The position numbers and the translations under genes were made by a program. DNA of 64,000 nucleotides from positions 1-64,000 of the forward strand of contig DKQG01000015.1 of NCBI GenBank assembly GCA_002471575.1. Direction: 5' to 3'. Of this stretch, positions 27,083 to 38,588 are shown one piece after another. This DNA is from Alphaproteobacteria bacterium UBA7314 (GTDB lineage: Bacteria > Pseudomonadota > Alphaproteobacteria > MPNO01 > UBA830). Within the stretch, counting starts at the first letter, position 1; every line of letters begins with the position of its first letter. Under the pieces are notes generated by a model. That model was not told the DNA's origin, made no database searches, and saw only the letters and a list, made by a program, of their open reading frames with translations.

Positions 27083-28345
27083 TCAGCCGGCCAGCCGGGC
27101 TTTCACCGTCTCGTAATCGATCAGCCCGTCCACCGGGCCCATCGCCGTTACCGTCGGCGCGGACAATAACAGTCGGCCGGCAACGCGCCCGATATCGTCT
27201 GCCGAGACCGCATCGATCCTTTGCGATATCTCTTCGACTGGGATAATGCGGTCGTGGATGGTCACATGACGCGCCAGCCGTTCGGCGCGTGATGAGGTAC
27301 TCTCCAGCGACATCAGCACGCCGGCCTTTATCTGCGTCCGGGACCGGGCAAGCTCGGCCTCATCCATCGGCTCCTGCGCGACCCGTTGCAATTCATCGCC
27401 GACGGCATCCACTAGTTCGGCAAGTTGCCCCTCGCCGGTGCCGGCATACAGACCGAAAATTCCGCCATCGTTAAAAGTCGAGGAAAACGTATAAATCGAG
27501 TAGACTAACCCACGCTTTTCTCGAATTTCCTGGAACAGGCGGGAAGACATGCCGCCGCCTAGCGCGGTCGACAGCACGGCAAGCGGATAATAATCTTCAT
27601 CGGTGAAGCTGACGCCCTCGAAGCCCATCACCAGATGGGCCTGTTCGAGATCACGGGTCTGCCGCAAATCGCCGCCCCGGTAACGTCCTCCCGGCGGCGG
27701 CGGCGCCTCAGAGGGGGCAACGCCGTCAAAGGCACTCTCAGCGCGTCTCAACAGATCGTCGGGATCCAGATTACCTGCCGCCGCCAGCACCATCCGGTCT
27801 CCGCCATACTGCGCGCCTATGTAGTCCACCAGCGTGATGCGCGGCATGGCGGCGACGATCTCCGCAGTTCCGAGGATCGGCCGCCCTAGAGGCTGGTCGG
27901 GATAGGCTGTTTCCTGAAATAGGTCGAAAATGATGTCGTCGGGCGTATCGTTGGCCTGACCGATTTCCTGCAGCACAACCCCGCGTTCGCGGCCCAGTTC
28001 TTCTTCGTCGAAAGTCGAATTCAGAACGATGTCAGAAATGATATCGAGCGCCAGATCAATATCGTCTTTTAGCACCGTCGCGTGGTAGACCGTCGTTTCA
28101 CGCGACGTGTAGGCGTTCAGATGCCCGCCGACGTTTTCTATCTCTGTCGCGATATCAAGGGACGACCGCCGCCGGGTCCCCTTAAACGCCATATGTTCCA
28201 GCAGATGCGACACACCGTTGTTGGATGCGTCTTCGTTTCGCGCACCGGCATTCACCCAGACGCCAATCGTCACGCTCTCAACCGAGTCCATCCGATCCGA
28301 AACGACCCGCATGCCGCCATCGAGGACGGCCTCGGAAACGCTCAT
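27083..28345 (-). CDS. M16-family zinc metallopeptidase (mitochondrial processing peptidase-like)
   Basis: A 420-residue protein with the inverted zinc motif HLLEH in GVSHLLEHMAFKGT, the third ligand Glu in the ERGVVLQEIG block, and the Arg/Tyr substrate motif RGLVYSIY near 285-292. It resembles the beta subunit of mitochondrial processing peptidase, so it is probably active. No signal peptide is seen. ATG overlaps the thrC stop, a conserved thrC-M16 pairing in alphaproteobacteria. Substrate unknown. Confidence 0.93.
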   Translation of the reverse strand: MSVSEAVLDGGMRVVSDRMDSVESVTIGVWVNAGARNEDASNNGVSHLLEHMAFKGTRRRSSLDIATEIENVGGHLNAYTSRETTVYHATVLKDDIDLALDIISDIVLNSTFDEEELGRERGVVLQEIGQANDTPDDIIFDLFQETAYPDQPLGRPILGTAEIVAAMPRITLVDYIGAQYGGDRMVLAAAGNLDPDDLLRRAESAFDGVAPSEAPPPPGGRYRGGDLRQTRDLEQAHLVMGFEGVSFTDEDYYPLAVLSTALGGGMSSRLFQEIREKRGLVYSIYTFSSTFNDGGIFGLYAGTGEGQLAELVDAVGDELQRVAQEPMDEAELARSRTQIKAGVLMSLESTSSRAERLARHVTIHDRIIPVEEISQRIDAVSADDIGRVAGRLLLSAPTVTAMGPVDGLIDYETVKARLAG

Positions 28346-29760
28346 GTGCCGACTTTCGCTGCGTCTTTCCCTCCGGCAGTCCGCCGGATGAAATCCTGCA
28401 GAGCCGCCGCATCGTTGGCGAGGGTATCGAACGTCTCGACCCGGTCGAACAGATCGGCCATACGGGACGGCAGCGGCGGCCGTATGCCGGTTGCTGCTTC
28501 TACCGCATCGGGAAACTTGGCAGGATGTGCCGTCGCCAGCGAGACGATAGGCACGGCGTTATCACCCCGGCATTTCCGCGCCACATCGACCCCAATGGCG
28601 CTGTGTGGGTCTAGCAATTCGCCCGTGTTTTCAAAGACATTGCGAATAACCCAACGGATGCCGTCATCATCCAGCCGCGCCGCATCGAATTTCCCGCGCG
28701 CCTTGGACAGTCGCCGGTCGTCGACCAACATCGCGCCGGTTTCCCGGAAATCAGCAAGCCATTCACGCACCGCCGCGCCGTCTCCATCCAGCATGTCGAA
28801 AAGCAAGCGTTCAAAATTGCTGGACACCTGGATATCCATACTGGGTGATAGGGTCGGTTCGACGCCGGCTATCTTCATTTCACCGGTCTCAAAAAAGCGA
28901 AACAGTATATCGTTGGAATTAGTTCCGACCACCAGCCTGTCGACCGTCAGCCCGCACTTCCAGGCCGCCCAGCCGGCCAATACGTTCCCGAAATTACCCG
29001 TCGGTACCGCGAAACTCACCGCCCGCCTCGGCGCGCCGAGGCGAACCGCCGCAACCACGTAATACACGATCTGAATCAGCACACGGGCCCAGTTGATCGA
29101 ATTGACGGCAGACAGGTTGTGCGCCGACCGAAATTGGGAGTCGTTGAACATCGCTTTCACCAAGTCCTGGCAATCGTCAAACGTGCCGTCCACGGCAATG
29201 GCATGAATACCGGCGGCATCGACGGTCGTCATCTGACGTTGCTGCACCTCGGACACGCGGCCTTCCGGGAAAAGGATGTAGACATCGATATTGTCGCGGT
29301 CGCGGCAAGCCTCGATCGCGGCGGAGCCGGTGTCGCCCGATGTCGCGCCGATAATAGTCACCCGCTCGCCGCGTGCCGCCAGCACATGATCGAACATCCG
29401 TCCCACAAGCTGCAACGCGAAATCCTTGAACGCTAGCGTCGGGCCGTGGAAAAGCTCCATCAGCCATTCGTTGGTACCTATCTGTTTCAGCGGCGCGACT
29501 GCATCATGTCCGAAACCAGCATAAGTCTCTTTAATCATCGCTTTTAGGGCATCGTCGGCAATAGTACCGCCGACAAAGGGCCTGATAACCCGGAAGGCGA
29601 TTTCGGCGTAAGAAAGGTCGGCCATCGCCTCGAACTCGGCAGGCGAGAACTGTGGCCATTCGGCAGGCACGTAAAGACCGCCGTCGGTCGCCAGACCGAC
29701 CAGCAATACATCGTCGAACGCCAGTTCAGGCGCGTCGCCCCGCGTGGATACGTATTTCAA
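28342..29760 (-). CDS. thrC: Threonine synthase
   Basis: A 472-residue PLP enzyme that makes threonine from O-phosphohomoserine (made by ThrB). The PLP lysine is in PTLAFKDFALQLVG, with the phosphate loop GATSGDTGSAA. The start is TTG 29760, chosen because KYVSTRGDAPEL is the standard N-terminus; it overlaps the stop of the upstream phosphatase remnant. Length is normal. Confidence 0.96.
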   Translation of the reverse strand: MKYVSTRGDAPELAFDDVLLVGLATDGGLYVPAEWPQFSPAEFEAMADLSYAEIAFRVIRPFVGGTIADDALKAMIKETYAGFGHDAVAPLKQIGTNEWLMELFHGPTLAFKDFALQLVGRMFDHVLAARGERVTIIGATSGDTGSAAIEACRDRDNIDVYILFPEGRVSEVQQRQMTTVDAAGIHAIAVDGTFDDCQDLVKAMFNDSQFRSAHNLSAVNSINWARVLIQIVYYVVAAVRLGAPRRAVSFAVPTGNFGNVLAGWAAWKCGLTVDRLVVGTNSNDILFRFFETGEMKIAGVEPTLSPSMDIQVSSNFERLLFDMLDGDGAAVREWLADFRETGAMLVDDRRLSKARGKFDAARLDDDGIRWVIRNVFENTGELLDPHSAIGVDVARKCRGDNAVPIVSLATAHPAKFPDAVEAATGIRPPLPSRMADLFDRVETFDTLANDAAALQDFIRRTAGGKDAAKVGT

Positions 29761-30518
29761 TACCTGTTCCTCAAAGTCGGGCGGAATTTAATCCGGCGAC
29801 AGTCGATGTCAAACGCGAAACTGTTCATTACACCCGCAGTAAGTCCAACGGCACGCCGATCTTTCGCACTCTCTCCCGCGAGGTTTCGCGGTGCGGGCTT
29901 CATCCCGCGGGCGGCCCAGTTTATTTCGACCGTTCCGAGCAGGGTTTTCGCAGGATTGGGATCAGGCACGTAACCCGCGTTTTTCGCTCCTTCGCGGAGC
30001 AACCCGGATCGATTTGAACGGGTGCCGAGCAGGGTGATCTGCACCCTCCGGCTAGGCGGCCCAACAATAAGTGCTGTGTATATTCCGCCCCATCTTCTTC
30101 TTACTTCATCTACCAGAACATCCCAGAAATCGGGAAAGATCTGCTCTGCCCGCTTTCGCCACGAAATATCGGCCTCAGTGTCGTTAGCGCCGTAATCGTG
30201 AATGTCCCAGGTAGCGAGCATTTCCGCTCCGCGTTGCAACGCCTGAAAATCTTCATTGGGGCCGAAACACGCATCGGCCCCTCTCAGTTGGCTAATCGCA
30301 CCGGACGATACGTTGCCATGAACGTTGTCGCTCAGAAAAATGAACACGTCCGGGTCATGCGCCCGCACAGATTTCAATATCGGAGCTGGATTTTCCTGAT
30401 CGAGACAAGACCCAAAACCTATGCGCGTCAGCAGCCGTTCCGACAACCCGGGGGACACACAGGCGGCCAGCAAAAACGGTGAAGAAATCTGTAGTCGATT
30501 GACGTAGCGGCGTTTCAT
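29757..30518 (-). pseudogene. Decayed PhoD-like phosphatase
   Basis: An open frame of 253 residues. The first ~190 match PhoD/alkaline-phosphatase-D-like phosphoesterases (RIGFGSCLDQENPAPI, DVFIFLSDN, WDIHDYGAND, VQITLLGTR, YVPDPNPAKTLLG). Metal-site signatures are damaged: GDNVYGD reads SDNVHGN, WDDHDYG reads WDIHDYG, and LDTR reads LGTR. After TLLG the conserved sequence stops; the C-terminal half, with the remaining histidine ligands, is missing and replaced by unrelated sequence. I judge it inactive although the frame is open. Inserted between the M32 peptidase and thrC. Confidence 0.72.
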
Positions 30519-30548
30519 GTTTTCCCACCCGTTCTTCGTTCAAAACCG

Positions 30549-30586
30549 CACGAAACGCCGCCTATATCACGAAACGCCGTCTATAT
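30549..30586. repeat. 19-bp tandem direct repeat, two copies
   Basis: CACGAAACGCCGCCTATAT at 30549-30567 is followed at once by the same sequence with one C to T change at 30568-30586. It lies in the 80-bp gap between the M32 peptidase stop and the phosphatase remnant. It looks like a recent tandem duplication. Confidence 0.85.
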
Positions 30587-30598
30587 GAGGTCCCGGTG

Positions 30599-32083
30599 TC
30601 AGCCGTACCGGGCCTGCAGGTGGGCCTTGAAATCATCGGCTCCGAGCGGTTTGCCGGTTGCAGCTTCCATCAACTCGTCGGTCGATGCGGACGACCCCTT
30701 TGCATGCAGGTTTTTCCGCATCCACCCTACAAGTGGCATAAAATCGCCCTCCGCGATCCGATCCGGAATTTCGGGTTGAGCCGCTTTCGCCGCCGCAAAC
30801 AACTGCGCCGCCGCCATCGCACCCATCGTGTAGGTCGGGAAATAGCCCCAGGCGCCGTCATACCAGTGAATATCCTGCAAGCAGCCCTGGCGGTCATCGG
30901 GCGGGCGGATGCCCAGCAGGTCTTCCATGGCATCGTTCCATGCACCGGGTAGATCGGCCAGCCGCAAGTCGCCGTCGACCAGCGCCCGTTCGAGGCGGTA
31001 ACGCATGATCACGTGCGCAGGATACGTAACCTCGTCGGCGTCGACGCGGATGAAGCTACGCTCCACATGGGTATACAGGCGATACAGATTTTCCACCTCC
31101 CATTCCGGCCCACTGCCGCTGAACGTCTCCCGCATCAGGGGCGCCGCGAAGGAGAGATATTCTCGGCTGCGGCAGGCCTGCATCTCAATCAACAACGACT
31201 GGCTCTCGTGGAGCGCCATGCCGCGGGCGGATCCCACCGGCTGATAGTGCCAGTCTGCCGGCAGCCCCATCTCGTAAAGCGCGTGACCGGTTTCGTGGAG
31301 CACGCCCATCAGGCTCTGCGTAAAATCGTCCTCGGTATAGCGCGTCGTGATCCGGATATCGCCGGGAACGCCCCCACAGAACGGATGCAAGCTGACATCG
31401 AGGCGTCCTGCATCGAAATCGAAGCCAAGTACCCCCATCAAACTGCGGCCCAGGTCGCGCTGGCGTTCTGTATCAAACGGGCCCGCAGGCATAATAGCGT
31501 CACCCCGAGCCGACTGTTTACCGAGCGCGGTTTCGAGTAAGCTAGGAAGGAAATCGGTCAGATCGGCAAACAGGTCATCGATCCGGTCCGTACGCCCGCC
31601 GGCCTCGTACTCATCCAGCAATGCCTCGTACGGAGAACAGTCCAGCGCGGCCGCCTTTGCCGATGCCGCGAGGCACGACAGGTTCAGCACCTCTTCCAGG
31701 TAAGGCAACACGCGGGCGTAATCGTTTTCAGGCCGTGCCTCGCGCCATACCATCTCGCATGCGGAACTGGCTCGGGTCATCGCCTCAACTAGGTCGGCAT
31801 CCACCGCATTCGCATGCACCCAGATGCGACGCATCTCGGCGAGGTTGGCAACCTGCCACGGCCCGTCTAGGGCCTCCCCGCCGGCCGCATCCAGCAGATC
31901 GGCCAGCGCCGGGTCGGTTTTCATTTCGTGGGTGGTCAGTTTCAGCGCGGTGAGTTGTTCGGTGCGGGCTTCAACCCCACCCGACGGCATCAGAACCGAC
32001 ATGTCCCAATGCAACATGCCGGCGGCTTCTCCCAACGCCGCCATGCGCCGAAAACGGCTTTCAAGTTCTCGATAGGCAGACAT
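30599..32083 (-). CDS. M32 metallocarboxypeptidase (Taq type)
   Basis: A 494-residue zinc carboxypeptidase that removes C-terminal residues. It has the HEXXH motif HETGH in GVLHETGHALYEMG, the third ligand Glu in LHESQSLLIE, and the DPR-like and HPF (SLHPFCGG, GDIRITTRY) motifs of the M32 family. Start is ATG 32083, with GAGAGGG 8 bases upstream. Cytoplasmic. Follows SURF1 by 13 bases. Confidence 0.95.
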   Translation of the reverse strand: MSAYRELESRFRRMAALGEAAGMLHWDMSVLMPSGGVEARTEQLTALKLTTHEMKTDPALADLLDAAGGEALDGPWQVANLAEMRRIWVHANAVDADLVEAMTRASSACEMVWREARPENDYARVLPYLEEVLNLSCLAASAKAAALDCSPYEALLDEYEAGGRTDRIDDLFADLTDFLPSLLETALGKQSARGDAIMPAGPFDTERQRDLGRSLMGVLGFDFDAGRLDVSLHPFCGGVPGDIRITTRYTEDDFTQSLMGVLHETGHALYEMGLPADWHYQPVGSARGMALHESQSLLIEMQACRSREYLSFAAPLMRETFSGSGPEWEVENLYRLYTHVERSFIRVDADEVTYPAHVIMRYRLERALVDGDLRLADLPGAWNDAMEDLLGIRPPDDRQGCLQDIHWYDGAWGYFPTYTMGAMAAAQLFAAAKAAQPEIPDRIAEGDFMPLVGWMRKNLHAKGSSASTDELMEAATGKPLGADDFKAHLQARYG

Positions 32084-32096
32084 TGATGTTTCCCTC

Positions 32097-32807
32097 TCAG
32101 CGCCGCCGCACATGATAGGCGAGGTAGATCATCACCAGCGCTGCCGCCAGCCCGAACCACGTGATGGCATATTCGAGGTGTTTGTTACTAATTTTGTAGC
32201 TGGCATGCGGCCCCTTGGGATAGCCCCTCTCGCGACGATCGGGAGTAACGCGAACGAGATAGGGTCTTTGGCCCGCAATACCCGCTGCTTTGGCCATCTG
32301 CGCCACGTCAGCGAAAAACCACTTATTGGTTGACGGATCGTTTTCCGGCACCCAGGCATTAGCCTTGCCTCCATCGCGCAGCACACCGGTGAGCGTGCCG
32401 ATCCCTTGGGGACGGCGTTGGACAAGATTTCCGGCAGGCCAGGCACGGGGGACCCAGCCGCGGTGAATCAGCACCGCACCTCCGTCCGCCAGCTCCATCG
32501 GCGTCACCAGATCGAATCCGGTTTGTCCGTGACGAACCTTATTGAGGATCAGCATCTCTCGGTCATGCAGGAAACGACCTCGCAGTGTCACCCGCCGGTA
32601 TTCGAAATCCTTCCAGCCATCGTCCGGTACCTCGGTGATTGCCAGCGGCGCGGCAGCACCGCGGTCCAGGCGCTCTGCGATCAAGGCTTGCTTCCATTCC
32701 AGCCGCTGCAGCTGCCAAACACCTAGACCGATTAGCAACATCAGCACCGGGATGGCGCAGGCCGTCATCCAGAAGTTAAGCCGGAACGGGACGCGCTCAG
32801 GCATCAT
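32097..32807 (-). CDS. SURF1 family cytochrome oxidase biogenesis protein
   Basis: A ~236-residue protein with the SURF1 topology: an N-terminal membrane helix (MTACAIPVLMLLIGLGVWQL), the LQRLEWK motif, GRFLHDREMLI, RGWVPRAW, and a C-terminal helix (YAITWFGLAAALVMIYLAYH). It inserts heme a into subunit I of cytochrome oxidase. ATG 32807 or 32804 fits; the longer frame to 32981 overlaps DUF983. Located in the cta operon as expected. Confidence 0.93.
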   Translation of the reverse strand: MMPERVPFRLNFWMTACAIPVLMLLIGLGVWQLQRLEWKQALIAERLDRGAAAPLAITEVPDDGWKDFEYRRVTLRGRFLHDREMLILNKVRHGQTGFDLVTPMELADGGAVLIHRGWVPRAWPAGNLVQRRPQGIGTLTGVLRDGGKANAWVPENDPSTNKWFFADVAQMAKAAGIAGQRPYLVRVTPDRRERGYPKGPHASYKISNKHLEYAITWFGLAAALVMIYLAYHVRRR

Positions 32808-32838
32808 TGCCGGTCTCGTATTTGTGCCGCACGTTTTT

Positions 32839-33181
32839 TTAATGCATCGCGAACAGGGTAGACTTGGCGGGATGTGGCATCGCCATAGAGCCGACACCGA
32901 TGACCAGAAGCCCGACGGCAAGGTGAACCCAGGCCGCCGGTTTGACGGCCAATTCGAGCCAAATCGCCAGTCCGACGACAATCACGCTTAGGAAAAGGAT
33001 GAAAAAACACTGTCGCCCCGTCGCCAGTACCGTGGGGGGTCGGGTCAGGGCCGCAATGACCGCAGCGGTCGCGCAAGTCGAGCAGATTTTCGAGAAGTCT
33101 TCCCTGGCCGCATCTGGGGCATTTGCACCCCACGCTGGTCGAAAAAAGCGACTGCGGCGGCAAGCTGCGGGACGCATTCAT
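32839..33181 (-). pseudogene. DUF983 protein, frameshifted
   Basis: A small cox-operon membrane protein split between two frames. From ATG 33181 the first frame gives the zinc-ribbon part (CKCPRCGQGRLL, RDRCGHCG, TGDGATVFF). The second frame continues with VIVVGLAIWLELAVKPAAW and a second membrane helix, ending at 32839. The two join if one T is removed from the T6 run of the minus strand (A run at 33002-33007), giving TVFFILFLSVIVVG. It is either a real frameshift or a homopolymer sequencing error. The intact protein would be about 114 residues. Confidence 0.85.
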
Positions 33182-33215
33182 AGCGCCCCGCCTGCCGCAA
33201 AGCGCGGCCGCGCGA

Positions 33216-34046
33216 CTAGCGGCCCCACCAATAGATGCTGACGAACAGGAACAACCATACCACGTCGACGAAATGCCAATACCAGGCCGCCGCCTCAAAC
33301 CCAAAATGTTGTTTGGCCGTAAAGTGTCCGGCACGTCCGCGGAAGTAGCATACGATCAAGAAGATCGTCCCGACCAGTACGTGGAAACCGTGAAAACCGG
33401 TCGCCATGTAAAAGGTGGACGGGTAGATCCCATCTCCGAAGCCAAATGCCGCGTGGCTGTACTCAAAAGCCTGAACGCCGGTAAAGCAGACGCCGAGAAA
33501 TATCGTCAGGGCGAGCCCCTGTAGGAAATGCGTGCGATTGCTCTCAAGCAGCGCGTGATGCGCCCAGGTGACCGTGATGCCTGACATCAGCAGAATCAAG
33601 GTATTGAGGAACGGCAGGTCCCAGGTATCGAACGTCTGGATACCGGGCGGTGGCCATGTGCCGTCGATCTGCTCAGTCGGGAAAAGGGCGGCGTTGAAAT
33701 AAGCCCAGAACCAGGCAACGAAGAACATCACTTCGGAGGCGATAAATAGCGCCATGCCGTAGCGCATGCCGACCTGGACCACCGGATTGTGATAGCCGCC
33801 GAATTCCGCCTCCTTGATCACTTCCCAGAACCATCCGGCCATGGTTCCGAGAACCGCAACCAGCCCCAAGATCAGAACCCAGCTGATTTCTCCGTGCATA
33901 TAAAGCACTGCCCCGATGGCCATAACAAACGCCGAAATCGAGCCGAAGAACGGCCACGGGCTGGGGTCGACAAGATGATACGGGTGCTTGTGACCGTGGT
34001 AATCGTGTTCTGCGGCGCTGGCGCCTGAATCTGCGGGCGGGACCAT
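33216..34046 (-). CDS. ctaE: Cytochrome c oxidase subunit III
   Basis: A 276-residue protein with seven membrane segments. Typical blocks are [20 protein letters not shown] near the start, [21 protein letters not shown] with the conserved Glu, TWAHHALL and [23 protein letters not shown] [12 protein letters not shown] at the end. It is the third core subunit of the aa3 oxidase. Confidence 0.97.
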   Translation of the reverse strand: MVPPADSGASAAEHDYHGHKHPYHLVDPSPWPFFGSISAFVMAIGAVLYMHGEISWVLILGLVAVLGTMAGWFWEVIKEAEFGGYHNPVVQVGMRYGMALFIASEVMFFVAWFWAYFNAALFPTEQIDGTWPPPGIQTFDTWDLPFLNTLILLMSGITVTWAHHALLESNRTHFLQGLALTIFLGVCFTGVQAFEYSHAAFGFGDGIYPSTFYMATGFHGFHVLVGTIFLIVCYFRGRAGHFTAKQHFGFEAAAWYWHFVDVVWLFLFVSIYWWGR

Positions 34047-34064
34047 ATTTATGCGCTCCGTTGT

Positions 34065-34652
34065 TTAACCATCGGTTTTCGAAGAGACGTCTCCCGCCCG
34101 CGCGGTGCGGTCGGGGTCAGCCTCCGTCTGGAAGAATGTGTAGGAAAGCGTTATTTCCCTGACGTCATTTAGGTTGGGATCGTCGGCAATCGCCGGATCC
34201 ACGAAGAAGGAAACCGGCATATCGATCTCATCGCCGGCTTCCAGCCGCTGCTCGGTAAAGCAGAAGCATTCGATTTTGTGGAAATACTGGCCGGCTTTCA
34301 GCGGCGTCACGTTGAACGTAGCGGTGCCGACGATGGGCCGGGCGGATACGTTACGGGCGCGATAAAACGCCAGTGCGCTCTCGCCGATGCGAATCTCCAC
34401 CTTGTCCTGCGCGGCTGCGAATTTCCAAGGCAACGCCTTGTCGACATCCGCATTGAACCGGATGGCCATTTTCCGCTTCAGTACCGTACCGGGAGCCTCT
34501 TCGGCGGTCTGGGTGGTGCCGCCATAGCCGGTGACCTGACAGAACACCTCGTAAAGCGGCACAGCCGCGAAGGAAGCGCCGACCATGCTGGCGGCGGCGA
34601 GGAATGACACGAGCGCCACGTGCCGGTTGCGGTATTTGAGATCGCGCGCCAT
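34065..34652 (-). CDS. ctaG: Cytochrome c oxidase assembly protein CtaG (Cox11)
   Basis: A 195-residue Cox11 protein that delivers copper to the CuB site of subunit I. An N-terminal membrane anchor (ALVSFLAAASMVGASFAAVP) is followed by a periplasmic immunoglobulin-like domain with PLYEVFCQVTGYGG and the copper motif CFCF in HKIECFCFTEQ. Length and position are normal. Confidence 0.96.
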   Translation of the reverse strand: MARDLKYRNRHVALVSFLAAASMVGASFAAVPLYEVFCQVTGYGGTTQTAEEAPGTVLKRKMAIRFNADVDKALPWKFAAAQDKVEIRIGESALAFYRARNVSARPIVGTATFNVTPLKAGQYFHKIECFCFTEQRLEAGDEIDMPVSFFVDPAIADDPNLNDVREITLSYTFFQTEADPDRTARAGDVSSKTDG

Positions 34653-34653
34653 A

Positions 34654-34788
34654 TCAGCCTGCCCCCCCGCCTGACATGCGAACGATCGACATCACGTAGA
34701 ATAGCGCCGCAAGCGCGAAGACAACGACGACCAGCGCGATATTGCGCCCCCGGCGTTTCTTGTGCATGTCTGATGGCCGTTTTGCCAT
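34654..34788 (-). CDS. Small membrane protein of the cox operon
   Basis: A 44-residue protein: a basic N-terminus (KRPSDMHKKRRGRN), then a single membrane helix (IALVVVVFALAALFYVMSIV) and a short Gly tail. It sits between ctaB and ctaG, where alphaproteobacteria often have a CoxF-like short gene. RBS AGGGTGACGGTT precedes the ATG. Stop is 1 base before ctaG's start. The role is likely oxidase assembly, by position only. Confidence 0.75.
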   Translation of the reverse strand: MAKRPSDMHKKRRGRNIALVVVVFALAALFYVMSIVRMSGGGAG

Positions 34789-34793
34789 AACCG

Positions 34794-35723
34794 TCACCCT
34801 GCAATCGCCCGGCAGACGACACTGTCGACGATCAGTGCCGCGAACAGGACAGATAGGTAAAGCAGCGAATAGCGGAACATCTGGCGTGGCGCGCTGTAGG
34901 AGTCGTCGAGCCACACCTTTACCGCCAACATAATAAACAATAGCCCCATAACGGCGGAAAGTGCGCCCCAGACGATGCTCGCCGTCCCGATCCACCAGGG
35001 AACCAGGGATACCGGCAATAATAATAGAGTGTAGAGCAGGATCTGTCTTTTGGTCTCCAGCACACCGGAAACGACGGGGAGCATGGGTACACCCGCCTTG
35101 TCGTAGTCGCCGCACTTGTAAAGCGCCAGTGCCCAGAAATGTGGTGGGGTCCACATGAAAATCAGTGCGAACAGCGCGATGCCACCTAGGCTAACATCAC
35201 CTGTTACGGCGGCCCAGCCGATCATCGGCGGGAACGCTCCGGCAGCACCGCCGATCACGATGTTCTGCGGCGTCCGGCGTTTGAGCCAGATCGTGTAAAT
35301 GAAGACGTAGAATCCGATCGCGAGGGCAAGAATAGCCGCGGCGACATAGTTAACGCCGAGCGCCATCACCATGATCGATCCCCCGGCAAGTAATACGCCG
35401 AAAGCCAGTGCCGTATTGGGCTCCATCCGTCCAGCGGGAAGCGGCCGTTCCCTGGTGCGTTCCATCTTGGCGTCAAGGTCGCGCTCGTACCACATGTTGA
35501 TCGCACCCGAAGCACCGGTCGCGACTGCGATACAGAGGATCGCGATGGCGGCAATAATCGGATGAATGCTGCCGGGCGCAACGACTACGCCGGCAAACCC
35601 GGTAAACACGACCAGCGACATCACTCGCGGCTTCAGAAGCGCGATGAAATCTAACACCGCAGTGTCGCGGGGCAGCGGGACGGCGGCTACGCCGCCAGTC
35701 GCATTGAGAGGCTGGTCGGTCAT
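34794..35723 (-). CDS. ctaB: Protoheme IX farnesyltransferase
   Basis: A 309-residue multi-pass membrane prenyltransferase that makes heme O from protoheme, the first step to heme A. The first Asp-rich motif is NMWYERDLDAKMERTRERPL; the second is KCGDYDKAGVPMLPVV. About nine hydrophobic segments. 8 bases after ctaD. Confidence 0.97.
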   Translation of the reverse strand: MTDQPLNATGGVAAVPLPRDTAVLDFIALLKPRVMSLVVFTGFAGVVVAPGSIHPIIAAIAILCIAVATGASGAINMWYERDLDAKMERTRERPLPAGRMEPNTALAFGVLLAGGSIMVMALGVNYVAAAILALAIGFYVFIYTIWLKRRTPQNIVIGGAAGAFPPMIGWAAVTGDVSLGGIALFALIFMWTPPHFWALALYKCGDYDKAGVPMLPVVSGVLETKRQILLYTLLLLPVSLVPWWIGTASIVWGALSAVMGLLFIMLAVKVWLDDSYSAPRQMFRYSLLYLSVLFAALIVDSVVCRAIAG

Positions 35724-35731
35724 GGCCGGCC

Positions 35732-38208
<2,477 letters not shown>

Positions 38209-38588
38209 TATGTGAAATCCGTTATGGTGATGTCGGGCTCTACGCAAAATTCCTGAATAGCCTGCAGATACAACAGGCACGTTGATAGCTCTCCACTCTT
38301 CGGCGGAAAGTAAACAACGTTGGAAAACTAACCCATAGAAGACCTGATTAACAAGCCGCGCGCATTGTCGCAGAAAACCGAATCTCCTTCCCAGTCAAAG
38401 GGATAACGGCCGTGAAACTGGCGGTCTGGGAGGGCTTAGGAGCTTCACGGTCCGGTCGTATGAAAATTCGCGACGTAATGTCGCATATTTACCTCTGTTT
38501 TTCGCGGTTTAGCGACAGATCAGGAAAAAGGTGACGATGGACCCGGAACATTCCATATTGGAGTGGAATTTATCTGTGGAAAAAAATC
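38209..38588. other. Intergenic region between divergent ctaC and tldD
   Basis: About 380 bases with no gene, repeat or gene remnant that I can see. It should hold the promoters of the cox operon (minus) and tldD (plus), but I find no convincing -35/-10 pair. Confidence 0.5.
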
